64,000 nucleotides of DNA from Ignavibacteriota bacterium (GTDB taxonomy: Bacteria > Bacteroidota > Ignavibacteria > UBA10030). How positions within the stretch are numbered: position 1 is the stretch's first letter; each line of letters starts with the position of its first letter. Below the pieces are notes generated by a model that was not told the DNA's origin, made no database searches, and saw nothing but the letters and a program-made list of their open reading frames with translations. Position numbers and translations under genes: made by a program. The stretch is from positions 214,402 to 278,401 of the forward strand of contig PMZI01000023.1 of assembly GCA_003170475.1 (NCBI GenBank). Direction: 5' to 3'. Positions 8,542 to 16,917 of this stretch are shown piece after piece.

Positions 8542-10038
8542 ATGAAGAAGAAAGGTCCTCCCGTGGATCATGAGGTCAATGCAGGCGTCAACGTTTCCGT
8601 CGGTGATATGCCACCGGAAGAATTTCGGAAGTACGGTCATCAATTGGTGGATTGGGTTGCCGACTATCTGCAGAATATTGAACGCTACCCGGTGTTGCCG
8701 AACGTTCTGCCGGGTGATGTTCGACGTTCTCTTCCCGCTTCACCACCCGAGGACGGTGAAACGATGGACAAAATTTTGGCCGATGTCGACCGGCTCATCA
8801 TACCCGGAATGACGCACTGGAACCATCCGCGATTCCACGCGTACTTCAATTCGTCCGCCAGTAGTCCCGGCATCCTCGCCGAGTTCCTCAGCGCTGCGCT
8901 CAACGGCAACGCGATGGTATGGCAATCGGGACCCGCCGTGACGGAACTGGAAGAGGTGACCGTTGATTGGCTTCGGCAGATGCTTGGTCTTCCCGCCGAT
9001 TTCTGGGGAATGATTCTGGATACGGCATCGACCAGCACCCTGCACGCGGTCGTTGCTGCCCGCGAGTCACTCGCTGATTTGAATATGCGTGAACAAGGTT
9101 TGACGGGTCGTAAAGATATTCCACGGTTGAGACTCTACACTTCCGAATTTGCCCACTCGTCGGTTGAGAAAGCAATGATGACGCTTGGCCTCGGCCTGGG
9201 GAGTGTGTGCAAGATACCGGTGGATGAGCAATTTCGTATGCGACCCGACGCCCTTGCGGAAGCCATCGCACGGGATCGGCACAGTGGAATGCGGCCGTTT
9301 TGCGTGGTCGCGACGGTCGGTACAACGTCGGTTACGAGCATCGATCCCATTCCGGCTATTGCCGATATCTGCGAGCGGGAGGGACTCTGGCTCCATGTTG
9401 ATGCCGCCTATGGCGGAACGGCAGCGATCATACCGGAGATGCGCTCCATCCTCGCGGGCTGTGAACGTGCGGATTCGCTTGTCGTGAATCCCCACAAATG
9501 GATGTTTGTTCCGGTTGATCTCAGCATACTCTACACACGAAGGCCCAAGATTCTGCGACAGGCATTCTCCCTTGTGCCGGAATACCTTCGCACAGCACAT
9601 GATGATGTTGCACGCAATCTGATGGATTATGGAGTACCTCTTGGTCGAAGATTCCGCGCGCTGAAGCTCTGGTTTGTCCTCCGCTACTTTGGAGTGAACG
9701 GCCTCGCCAACCGGCTCCGCGAACACCTGCGTATAGCACAAAGCTTCAAGAGCTGGATTGAAGCGGATCCTGAGTTTGAACTCCTGGCCCCCGTTCATTT
9801 TGGGGCGATATGTTTCCGGGCACATCCTCCGGGAGTTGACGACGAGAATCAGCTTGACTCGCTGAACGAGAGACTTCTGAACGCGGTCAATGAAAGGCGA
9901 GACATGTTTCTCTCGCACACAAAACTCGGCAGAACGTACGCGCTTCGCATGGTCATTGGTCACCTGCGCACAGAAGAGGTGCACGCGAAAAAAGCGTGGG
10001 AACTCATTTTGCAGGAACTGAAACGCCTTCGTGTGTAG
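8542..10038 (+). CDS. pyridoxal-dependent decarboxylase, group II (aromatic-L-amino-acid type)
   Basis: A 498-residue fold-type I PLP enzyme of the AADC/tryptophan/glutamate decarboxylase family, which decarboxylates L-amino acids to amines. Family features are the N-terminal FRKYGHQLVDWVADYL, the GMTHWNHPRFHAYFNSSAS stretch, and HVDAAYGG with Asp287, which binds the pyridinium N. The VVNPHKWMFVPVDLS motif carries the Schiff-base Lys319. Its length is typical of aromatic-amino-acid decarboxylases (about 470-500). The substrate cannot be decided from sequence; tyrosine, tryptophan, DOPA or phenylalanine are the usual ones. No transporter or amine-processing gene is adjacent. A strong terminator follows it, so it is probably transcribed apart from the protease gene downstream. 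Confidence 0.93.
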   Translation: MKKKGPPVDHEVNAGVNVSVGDMPPEEFRKYGHQLVDWVADYLQNIERYPVLPNVLPGDVRRSLPASPPEDGETMDKILADVDRLIIPGMTHWNHPRFHAYFNSSASSPGILAEFLSAALNGNAMVWQSGPAVTELEEVTVDWLRQMLGLPADFWGMILDTASTSTLHAVVAARESLADLNMREQGLTGRKDIPRLRLYTSEFAHSSVEKAMMTLGLGLGSVCKIPVDEQFRMRPDALAEAIARDRHSGMRPFCVVATVGTTSVTSIDPIPAIADICEREGLWLHVDAAYGGTAAIIPEMRSILAGCERADSLVVNPHKWMFVPVDLSILYTRRPKILRQAFSLVPEYLRTAHDDVARNLMDYGVPLGRRFRALKLWFVLRYFGVNGLANRLREHLRIAQSFKSWIEADPEFELLAPVHFGAICFRAHPPGVDDENQLDSLNERLLNAVNERRDMFLSHTKLGRTYALRMVIGHLRTEEVHAKKAWELILQELKRLRV

Positions 10039-10072
10039 ACAAACGACCACCGATCGAACTCCTTGACAACAC

Positions 10073-10109
10073 CACGAGTCTCCGGCGGCAAACCGGAGAT
10101 TCGTGTTTT
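10073..10109 (+). terminator. intrinsic terminator after the PLP decarboxylase gene
   Basis: CACGAGTCTCCGG pairs with CCGGAGATTCGTG over 13 positions (one G-T), loop CGGCAAA, followed by TTTT. It lies 35 bases after the stop codon. The remaining bases to 10274 hold the promoter of the protease gene, not identified with confidence. Confidence 0.85.
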
Positions 10110-10274
10110 AGGGGAACGCACTCCTCAATCTCCGCTTTTCTCTTGTCGTTCTTATCGCTATCTTACATCATTGAGAGCGCAGCGGTGCCTGTTCGATGCT
10201 GGCAAGGAACCGCCTGGGGTGATTCTTCGTTCTATTATAGAGGCAGTTGCTTTCCAATAACAAGAGGCAGGTGA

Positions 10275-11909
10275 ATGAAAAAGAAGTTTTCAGCATGGAT
10301 GATTGCAGCGGTAATGGTTGCGGGAATGATTCTCGGATTTCAGGGAAAGGACCTCATCTCTGCGGACAATATCTATGAACAATATGGGAAGTTTCGGGAC
10401 ATCCTGTCCCTGACCGACAAGTTCTATGTCGATCCCGTGGACACCAAGAAGTTGACGGAGGGAGCCATCACCGGAATGCTGGAAAAGCTCGACCCGCACT
10501 CGGTCTATTTTCCCCCGAAGATCTTTGAGAAGGCTTCAGAGGAAATGCAGGGCAACTACCAGGGTGTTGGATTGACGATTCGGGCATTGAACGACACCAT
10601 CATTGTCATCGAACCGATGGGCGGCGGACCCGCAGCGAAGCTTGGCATCCTTGCCAACGACCGAATTGTAAAGATCAACGATAGCACGGCTGTGGGCTTC
10701 ACGTCAGAGCAGGCATCAAAGCGTCTGCGCGGGCCAAAGAGTACAAAGGTCAGAGTCTCGATTGCCCGCCCCGGGGTCAAAGAGTTACAGCTCTATGAGA
10801 TTACCAGAGCGGAGATTTCCATTGTCAGCATTGATGTAGCGATGATGGTGAACAAGGATGTTGGTTACATTGCGGTCAACAAGTTTTCCCAGAAGACCAG
10901 CGAAGAAATTCTTGCGGCACTGAGGGACCTGCGCGGCCAGGGGATGAAGAGACTCATTCTCGACCTCCGTTGGAATCCGGGCGGGGTGTTGGATGAAGCT
11001 GTTCACGTAGCGGATCTGTTTCTTGATGGCGGGACGAAAGAGAAACCCAAAAAGATCGTCTATACAAAAGCCCGTGCCGCCGAGTTGGAAGAAACCTTTT
11101 ACGCCAGCGATGGGCAGGAATTCGAAAAGCTGCCCATTATCGTGTTGGTCAACCATGCCTCGGCCAGCGCAAGTGAAATTGTAGCGGGAGCTATTCAGGA
11201 TTGGGATCGGGGACTCATTGTGGGGGAAACAAGTTTTGGCAAGGGGCTTGTCCAGCGGCAGTGGGCGTTCGCTGATGGCTCCGCCTTCCGGCTAACGATC
11301 GCGCGGTACTACACACCAAGCGGTCGACTCATTCAGCGGTCGTACGAAGGAAAGGCGAAAGAGGACTACGAGCGGGAAGCCTTCGAGCGCGATGAGACGG
11401 AGGGAGACAACCTCGCTCATACGAAAGATATCAAAGCCAAGGGTGATTCACTGCATCCGGTGTTCCACACAAATAGCGGCCGGGTTGTGTACGGAGGCGG
11501 CGGCATTTCTCCGGACTACATCGTGAAGCCTCCGTCAGCCTCAGAGTTCATGCAGAACCTTGTGCGGCGAGACATGTTCTTCCAGTTCGCGACAAGTTAT
11601 CTGGACTCCCGCAGCCAGGCAATCAAGGCAACGTATGGTGACGATCTGCACCGATTCGTCAGCTCCTATGCCATTTCCGACGAGATGATGCAGGAATTTC
11701 GGACATTCGCCAAGACGAAAGGGATGACGATTGAGGACAAAGATCTGGAAAAGGATGTCATCTATGTCAAAGCAAGGATCAAGGCAGAGATTGCATCCGT
11801 CTTCTGGGGAAACAGCGGGCGATACCGCGTCATTCTTGAAGTTGATCCGCAATTCCAGAAAGCAATGGTGCTTGTTCCAGAAGCAGTGAAGTTTGCGAAG
11901 CTGAACTAG
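10275..11909 (+). CDS. ctpA: S41-family C-terminal processing peptidase
   Basis: A 544-residue periplasmic serine protease of the CtpA/Prc family, which trims or degrades proteins recognised by their C-termini. It has an N-terminal signal/anchor segment (residues about 6-22), then DPHSVYFPP and a PDZ domain (about 85-175, GVGLTIRALNDTIIVIEPMGGGPAAKLGI). The catalytic core has LDLRWNPGGVLDEAV, the nucleophile Ser within SASASE (296-300), and the general-base Lys323 in GETSFGKGLVQ. A further C-terminal region of about 120 residues lacks known motifs. The ATG follows GAGGCAGGTGA. Its stop codon lies inside the first bases of a dispersed repeat. Confidence 0.96.
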   Translation: MKKKFSAWMIAAVMVAGMILGFQGKDLISADNIYEQYGKFRDILSLTDKFYVDPVDTKKLTEGAITGMLEKLDPHSVYFPPKIFEKASEEMQGNYQGVGLTIRALNDTIIVIEPMGGGPAAKLGILANDRIVKINDSTAVGFTSEQASKRLRGPKSTKVRVSIARPGVKELQLYEITRAEISIVSIDVAMMVNKDVGYIAVNKFSQKTSEEILAALRDLRGQGMKRLILDLRWNPGGVLDEAVHVADLFLDGGTKEKPKKIVYTKARAAELEETFYASDGQEFEKLPIIVLVNHASASASEIVAGAIQDWDRGLIVGETSFGKGLVQRQWAFADGSAFRLTIARYYTPSGRLIQRSYEGKAKEDYEREAFERDETEGDNLAHTKDIKAKGDSLHPVFHTNSGRVVYGGGGISPDYIVKPPSASEFMQNLVRRDMFFQFATSYLDSRSQAIKATYGDDLHRFVSSYAISDEMMQEFRTFAKTKGMTIEDKDLEKDVIYVKARIKAEIASVFWGNSGRYRVILEVDPQFQKAMVLVPEAVKFAKLN

Positions 11910-12187
11910 AAGCCATCTCAAAAACCAACAATACAAAGAAAAAATGTCACGCCCGCCTCACCGCATTTCACGAGGCGGGCAGGCAAAGGCGCAGCGCAAC
12001 GACAAACGAAACGCTGTCATTCCCGAATGTTTCTATCGGGAATCTAGGACCGAGCTTTACAATTGCACATAGCCGATGCAGTCCACGTTCTGCCTGCCCG
12101 CCAAACCAGTTCAACTGAGGCAGGCGAGGATCCCCCGCCAGACCGCGTGGCGGGCTGGCCGCTTAAAATCTGCGGGGATGACAAAAG
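11906..12187 (+). repeat. dispersed MITE-like palindromic repeat, long degenerate copy
   Basis: It begins CTAGAAGCCATCTCAAAAA, nearly the same terminal sequence as the copies at 33665 and 46212. The core (12015-12050) has TCATTCCCGAATG and ATCGGGAATC, and the copy ends near GCGGGGATGACAAA like the others. Inside are extra palindromic modules: GCCCGCCTC (11951-11959) pairing with GAGGCGGGC (11972-11980), and CTGCCTGCCCGCC and GGCGGGCTGG pieces at 12090-12160. The first bases overlap the TAG stop of the protease gene. The gap 11910-12547 contains this repeat, the inverted repeat at 12200 and a promoter region; no gene is visible. Confidence 0.7.
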
Positions 12188-12199
12188 AAGTCACTTCCC

Positions 12200-12234
12200 G
12201 TAAAGGTTCATCGGATATCTCGGTGAACCTTTAC
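12200..12234. promoter_or_regulatory. perfect 11-bp inverted repeat, possible operator or hairpin
   Basis: GTAAAGGTTCA (12200-12210) and TGAACCTTTAC (12224-12234) are exact reverse complements 13 bases apart. No T-run follows (TCTTATATAGAG), so a terminator is unlikely. It lies upstream of the candidate promoter of the gene at 12548 and could bind a dimeric regulator. Confidence 0.45.
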
Positions 12235-12350
12235 TCTTATATAGAGGGGGCGCCGACTTCCGGAATTGAGAACAATTCCCACAATATTTCGAGAATTCAC
12301 ACATCACGTCCTCAAGACCTTCGAAGGATTGCCGATTTGTCATTGAAGGC

Positions 12351-12397
12351 TTGACTTCATTCCCAGAGTTGTATAACTTCGATCTGCATCCTATAAG
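12351..12397 (+). promoter_or_regulatory. candidate promoter region for the T9SS-exported protein
   Basis: Two overlapping candidates are visible: TTGACT (12351) with TATAAC (12372), spaced 15 bases, and TTGTAT (12369) with TATAAG (12392), spaced 17 bases. Either would give a leader of about 140-170 bases before the ATG at 12548. Confidence 0.4.
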
Positions 12398-12547
12398 TAC
12401 CGTGTGTGTTAGTGCCTACACGGCAGCAAGCCTTCAAACACACAGTTTTCCCCTTAAAAGCACTCAAACGAAGAATTCTTTAGTACCCCAGGGTCGGAGA
12501 TCTCCCCCCGGCCCAATCTTTTTCACGCACAAATAGTGGAGGCTTCC

Positions 12548-13972
12548 ATGAAACGTTTGGTTCTCATTCTCACGTTGGTGTTGCTCGTTGTTGCAGTCTC
12601 GTTGGCGCAACAAGCACAGATGACGTCGGTGACAACGATCGCCGGAGATTCGGTGAAACTCTATCAGTTTAGATCCGTTGAATACCTGCCATCCGGCGTC
12701 ATTTGGCTCCAAGCCGCGCCCATTGCGTACACGGGTGCTAACTATGTCTTTGTTTCGTCAGACAACGGCGTAACCTGGTTTAAGAGACTGGTGTATACAA
12801 ATTCCGGTCTTGGCAGCCCGGGCATCAGCATGATCGCGGCGAAAGACGCGAACACCGCATTCGTTGCCACCACCACTGGTGAAATCTTTCGGACGACCAA
12901 CGGAGGTGTGAAGTGGGATACGGTAACCAAGTACTCAACGCCCGATGTGGCCTTTGCCGATGGAATAAAGTATGTCGGACAAGATTCGCTCGTGGCCTAC
13001 GGAGACGCAGCTGACGCACAGGGTGTATTCGTGACCCGAAGTTTTGACGGTGGGAACACGTGGACGCGATTTACGAATTTTTCGAATGATTCGTTGAAAA
13101 CTGATGGAATTTATGCGGGCTCTGTGTCGTACGGGGGCGCCATGGATGCATATGGCAAGACTGCATGGCTCTCACTCTACAATACTGCAAACGATCCACC
13201 GTCCCTCTTAAAGTCAACAGATGGCGGCACAACATGGTCGTGGTTCAGGGTTACGCTTCCGAGTGGCCCGGCGAACAATTATTCCATTTTGTCTCTCACC
13301 TTTAAGGATAATAATGTAGGTTTTGTGGTTTCAAGGCGAGCCTACGCATCGGCAACCACCAACAGCAACTATCTCACCCGGACAACCGATGGCGGAAAAA
13401 CGTGGAGTGACACAATCAGTGTCGAGCCCGGCAAAGCGCATCCGGACGCAAAACCGATGACAGTAAAAGGAATTCGTGGAACAAACACCGTCATCGCTGT
13501 CGGATTTGGGAGTTCGGGCTCCAAAGCTTGGATGTCAACCGACAATGGGCTGACGTTTTCGGCCCTCAATCCGCCCTCCCCGAATTCGGGTTCTGATCTG
13601 AGAAATCTTGCTTTTGGCTCTGCCACGCAGGGCATCATGGTCGGCTATCAAAATATTGTGAGAATTACCCTGCCGACAGCCGTCGAGAACGAACACAGCA
13701 CCATTCCAACCGGTTTTGCGCTTGAACAGAATTATCCCAACCCCTTCAACCCCACTACGAAGATCAGCTACTCGGTTCCGAAGACCTCGGTTGTCGAACT
13801 AAAGGTCTATGATCTTCTTGGTCGAACGGTCGCCACGCTTGTCAACAGCGAACAGACGGTTGGCACGCACACGGTTAGTTTCGACGCGAAGGGACTTTCG
13901 TCAGGCGTTTACTTGTATACCATGAAAGCAGGCGATTTCACAGCAACGAAATCGCTTTTGCTGATAAAGTAG
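12548..13972 (+). CDS. secreted BNR/Ycf48-like beta-propeller protein with T9SS sorting domain
   Basis: A 474-residue protein with a signal peptide (about 1-19, ending LAQQ). It has repeated blade-like units with the pattern TxDGGxTW (FVSSDNGVTWFKR, FRTTNGGVKWDTV, RSFDGGNTWTRF, KSTDGGTTWSWF, RTTDGGKTWSDT, MSTDNGLTFSAL), typical of BNR/sialidase-like or Ycf48-like propellers. The last 80 residues are a type A T9SS C-terminal domain: FALEQNYPNPFNPTTKI, VYDLLGRTVATLV, SSGVYLYTMKAGDF and a terminal KSLLLIK. It should cross the inner membrane by Sec and be exported or surface-anchored by T9SS. The ATG follows GTGGAGG. No enzyme residues are recognised; a structural or binding role is possible. Confidence 0.9.
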   Translation: MKRLVLILTLVLLVVAVSLAQQAQMTSVTTIAGDSVKLYQFRSVEYLPSGVIWLQAAPIAYTGANYVFVSSDNGVTWFKRLVYTNSGLGSPGISMIAAKDANTAFVATTTGEIFRTTNGGVKWDTVTKYSTPDVAFADGIKYVGQDSLVAYGDAADAQGVFVTRSFDGGNTWTRFTNFSNDSLKTDGIYAGSVSYGGAMDAYGKTAWLSLYNTANDPPSLLKSTDGGTTWSWFRVTLPSGPANNYSILSLTFKDNNVGFVVSRRAYASATTNSNYLTRTTDGGKTWSDTISVEPGKAHPDAKPMTVKGIRGTNTVIAVGFGSSGSKAWMSTDNGLTFSALNPPSPNSGSDLRNLAFGSATQGIMVGYQNIVRITLPTAVENEHSTIPTGFALEQNYPNPFNPTTKISYSVPKTSVVELKVYDLLGRTVATLVNSEQTVGTHTVSFDAKGLSSGVYLYTMKAGDFTATKSLLLIK

Positions 13973-14004
13973 CGTAGCAGCTGTCATTCGAATCACGTTG
14001 TTCC

Positions 14005-14036
14005 GCGCAGGGTGACCCCCGTGGGCCATCCTGCGC
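14005..14036 (+). terminator. hairpin after the T9SS-exported protein gene
   Basis: GCGCAGG (14005-14011) pairs with CCTGCGC (14030-14036), with GACCC/GGG pairing possible inside. Downstream GCTGTTGTGTT is weakly T-rich, so termination is uncertain. Confidence 0.4.
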
Positions 14037-14154
14037 GCTGTTGTGTTACCAGACAGGATCGGATGGAGCTGCCCGTGCGGCCTCTCCGCGTCAAGACAGC
14101 ACTACCATCCCCCCTTCTCCTCGACTCTCTCAGATCCTACTGTATGAGGATACT

Positions 14155-16908
14155 ATGAAAAGGTACTTGTGTCTTCTCCTTCTTGCGTCCCAAGTAGTAT
14201 TGGCAGGAACAACGGGAAAAATTGCCGGAAGGGTCATCGACGCTGCAACAAAGCAGCCGCTTCCCATGGTGAACATCCAGATTTCGGGAACAACCTACGG
14301 AGCCGCAACGGATGTCGATGGAAACTACTTCATCATCAACGTACCGGTCGGCACATATTCCCTGCGCGCGTCGATTATCGGCTATGCGCCGAGGAGCACG
14401 TCGAACGTCAAGGTGATGCTGGACATGACGACGACGATCGACTTCGCGCTTCAGTCTGCGGACGTCGAGATGAATGAGGTGGTTGTCGTAGCAACCCGGC
14501 CCCCCATTCAGGCCGACCTGACGTCGACAAAGCATATCATTGAATCCGACGCGATCAACGCTCTGCCCGTTGACGACTTTCGCGAGGTGGTGTTTATGCA
14601 GGCCGGCGTGAACGGAAGCCATTTCCGCGGCGGCCGATTCAATGAAGCGCTCTTTCTGGTCGACGGGATGGCGGTGAAAAGCGCCATCAACAGCTACAGC
14701 GGAACAACGACCGCGGGATTTTCAACGAACCTCCCCGAGTTCAGCGTATCAGAAATTCAGGTGACGACAGGAGGATTCGAAGCAGAGTACGGTAATGCGC
14801 AGTCGGGCATTGTGAACACGATTACGCGTGACCAGACCCGGTTCGGCGCAAAGTTTCGTGTTCGCACCTCAGATTTTCCCTGGTCGAAGATGCAATGGAC
14901 TCCCTACACATATGGCACCGGTCAGCCGGACTGGAAGGACTACGAGGCATATGTCAGCGCTCCGTCCGTGGCCATGGCGGGCATCAATTTCTTCCTGAAC
15001 GGATCGGCAAACATTGCGCTGCAGAACCGCGATTTTCTGCCCCACGAGGACTTCTATTCTCAATCATATCAGGCAAAACTGAGAGCGGTCACCCAGAATA
15101 CCCGCGTGACGTTGAGCGGACTCTATTCCTGGGACAGAACGAACTCCTATTATCACTCATCCTCGAAGTACGGTCCATTGAGCGAAGGATACGAGACGAA
15201 CCTGTTCCAGCAAGTCGCCACCGTCAACGGAGTGAAGACACTGCAGCAATACATCTTTGTGTCGGATCCGCAGAACTACCACAATGCGAAAAAGCCTGAC
15301 TCTGCGCTCTATGCTGGTGACGGCTTGTGGTATAAGAGCGTACAAAATATCTATCAGGCGGGAATGCAGCAACACATCTCTCTGCCGATTAATAAAAGTT
15401 ACAATATCGGTTTGTCTGTCAATCAGACCATCAACAACCAATCGTTCATCGACATCAAGATCTCGCAGTTCTGGACAAACTTCCGGGAGATCGTGCGCGA
15501 CGTGGACGATCGGAACCTCGATGGCAGCACCTCAGACGAACTGCACTGGCAGTTGAACGGCAGCACCGGCGGGTACCTGAGCCATCTCAGCACAGGCGGC
15601 TATTGGTACTATACCGGCGATGAAGGCTGGTATCTGAACCAGATCTCGCGTACAACGAATCTGCGAGCCGACTATTCGAACCAACTCAACTCCTCGAATT
15701 TGTTGAAGACGGGCATCGAAGCAGATTATATCAAGGGTGATGTGGAGAAGGTGACATTTGAATCGCCATCCAATCCCCGCTTTGATCTCTGGAACCAGGA
15801 CCTTGTTGATTTTGCCGTCTACGCGCAGGACAAGATTGAAGTTCGCGATGGATTCATCGTCAACGCCGGCATTCGATTCGATTACTACAATCCCAACGGG
15901 CTTACGGGTGATGTGCTCTATCCCGGCGATCCCACAACCCTGCCGCAGCACAAAGATGGCACGGGTTTGACGTCGGCTGACATGGTGCCGGCGCGATGGC
16001 AGATCAGTCCGCGTATCGGTATTTCGCATCCGATTACCGAGCGGGACAAGATCCACTTCTACTACGGTCACTTCTTCCAGCGTCCGGATCTGCGGTTCTT
16101 GTATGAAAACATTGCGCTGAACTTCCGTTATACCACGAACGTTGATGTCGGCAATCCGCGGCTTCTCCCGGAGAAAACTGTTTCCTACGAACTCGGATGG
16201 GATCATCTGTTCTCGGATTTCCTGCGGATGAATACCACGCTCTACTTTAAAGACATCACGAACCTCATCGGTGCGACGGATTACGTCATCACGGGATCTC
16301 CGGATTCGTATCAGGCGTACACGAACATGGATTACGCGAATGTGCGCGGCCTCGAGATGACACTGGAGACCATGGGCACCCGGGGTATCGGCGGGAGCGT
16401 GAATGTGAGCTATGCGTTTGCGAACGGAAGATCGTCTTCCGTCTTCCGTTCCAACGGCGAGATTGTGCCGCGTCGCCTCGATCCACTCGACTGGGATGTA
16501 CGGTGGAGAATTAATGCGAACCTGTTATTCACATCGACAGGTGCAATTCACGACTTGATTGGCGATGCCGAGGTGGCCTTTGTGTTTGTTGCGCACTCGG
16601 GCTATCCGTATTCGTCGAATACACGTGACGCCTTCCCGTTGTTCGTTCTCCGGAACGATGCGCGCTTGCCGTGGGCGAGCAACGTTGATATGCGGGCGCG
16701 AAAAACGTTTCTCGTCGCCAATCTCGAGTTTTCGGCGCTGGCGGAGGTGAAAAACCTGTTCAACTCGCATAATGTGTCGTACATCTCCGGCGGACGTGAC
16801 GGCCTCGTCGAATATGAAGCCACGGGTAATCCGACCGGTCCCTATAACGATCCCCAAGCCTATAGTCCTCCCCGTGTGTACCGCCTCGGGTTGCAGGTCC
16901 AATTTTAA
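14155..16908 (+). CDS. TonB-dependent receptor with carboxypeptidase-regulatory domain (module 1)
   Basis: A 917-residue outer-membrane receptor. After a signal peptide (about 1-19) comes a CarboxypepD_reg-like beta-sandwich at about 20-105 (GKIAGRVIDAATKQPLPMVNIQ, GTTYGAATDVDGNYFIINVPVG). The plug is at about 120-235 (VDDFREVVFMQAGV, LFLVDGMAVKS, ISEIQVTTGGFEAEYGNAQSGIVNTIT). The long barrel has many aromatic-rich strands and ends in LGLQVQF with the terminal Phe used by the BAM machinery. The ATG at 14155 follows TGAGGA; upstream in-frame sequence does not look coding. It is the first of three tightly spaced genes with a large secreted protein and a PorV/PorQ protein, the same order as at 26.7-33.4 kb. 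The ligand is unknown. Confidence 0.93.
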   Translation: MKRYLCLLLLASQVVLAGTTGKIAGRVIDAATKQPLPMVNIQISGTTYGAATDVDGNYFIINVPVGTYSLRASIIGYAPRSTSNVKVMLDMTTTIDFALQSADVEMNEVVVVATRPPIQADLTSTKHIIESDAINALPVDDFREVVFMQAGVNGSHFRGGRFNEALFLVDGMAVKSAINSYSGTTTAGFSTNLPEFSVSEIQVTTGGFEAEYGNAQSGIVNTITRDQTRFGAKFRVRTSDFPWSKMQWTPYTYGTGQPDWKDYEAYVSAPSVAMAGINFFLNGSANIALQNRDFLPHEDFYSQSYQAKLRAVTQNTRVTLSGLYSWDRTNSYYHSSSKYGPLSEGYETNLFQQVATVNGVKTLQQYIFVSDPQNYHNAKKPDSALYAGDGLWYKSVQNIYQAGMQQHISLPINKSYNIGLSVNQTINNQSFIDIKISQFWTNFREIVRDVDDRNLDGSTSDELHWQLNGSTGGYLSHLSTGGYWYYTGDEGWYLNQISRTTNLRADYSNQLNSSNLLKTGIEADYIKGDVEKVTFESPSNPRFDLWNQDLVDFAVYAQDKIEVRDGFIVNAGIRFDYYNPNGLTGDVLYPGDPTTLPQHKDGTGLTSADMVPARWQISPRIGISHPITERDKIHFYYGHFFQRPDLRFLYENIALNFRYTTNVDVGNPRLLPEKTVSYELGWDHLFSDFLRMNTTLYFKDITNLIGATDYVITGSPDSYQAYTNMDYANVRGLEMTLETMGTRGIGGSVNVSYAFANGRSSSVFRSNGEIVPRRLDPLDWDVRWRINANLLFTSTGAIHDLIGDAEVAFVFVAHSGYPYSSNTRDAFPLFVLRNDARLPWASNVDMRARKTFLVANLEFSALAEVKNLFNSHNVSYISGGRDGLVEYEATGNPTGPYNDPQAYSPPRVYRLGLQVQF

Positions 16909-16917
16909 GGTGACGCC

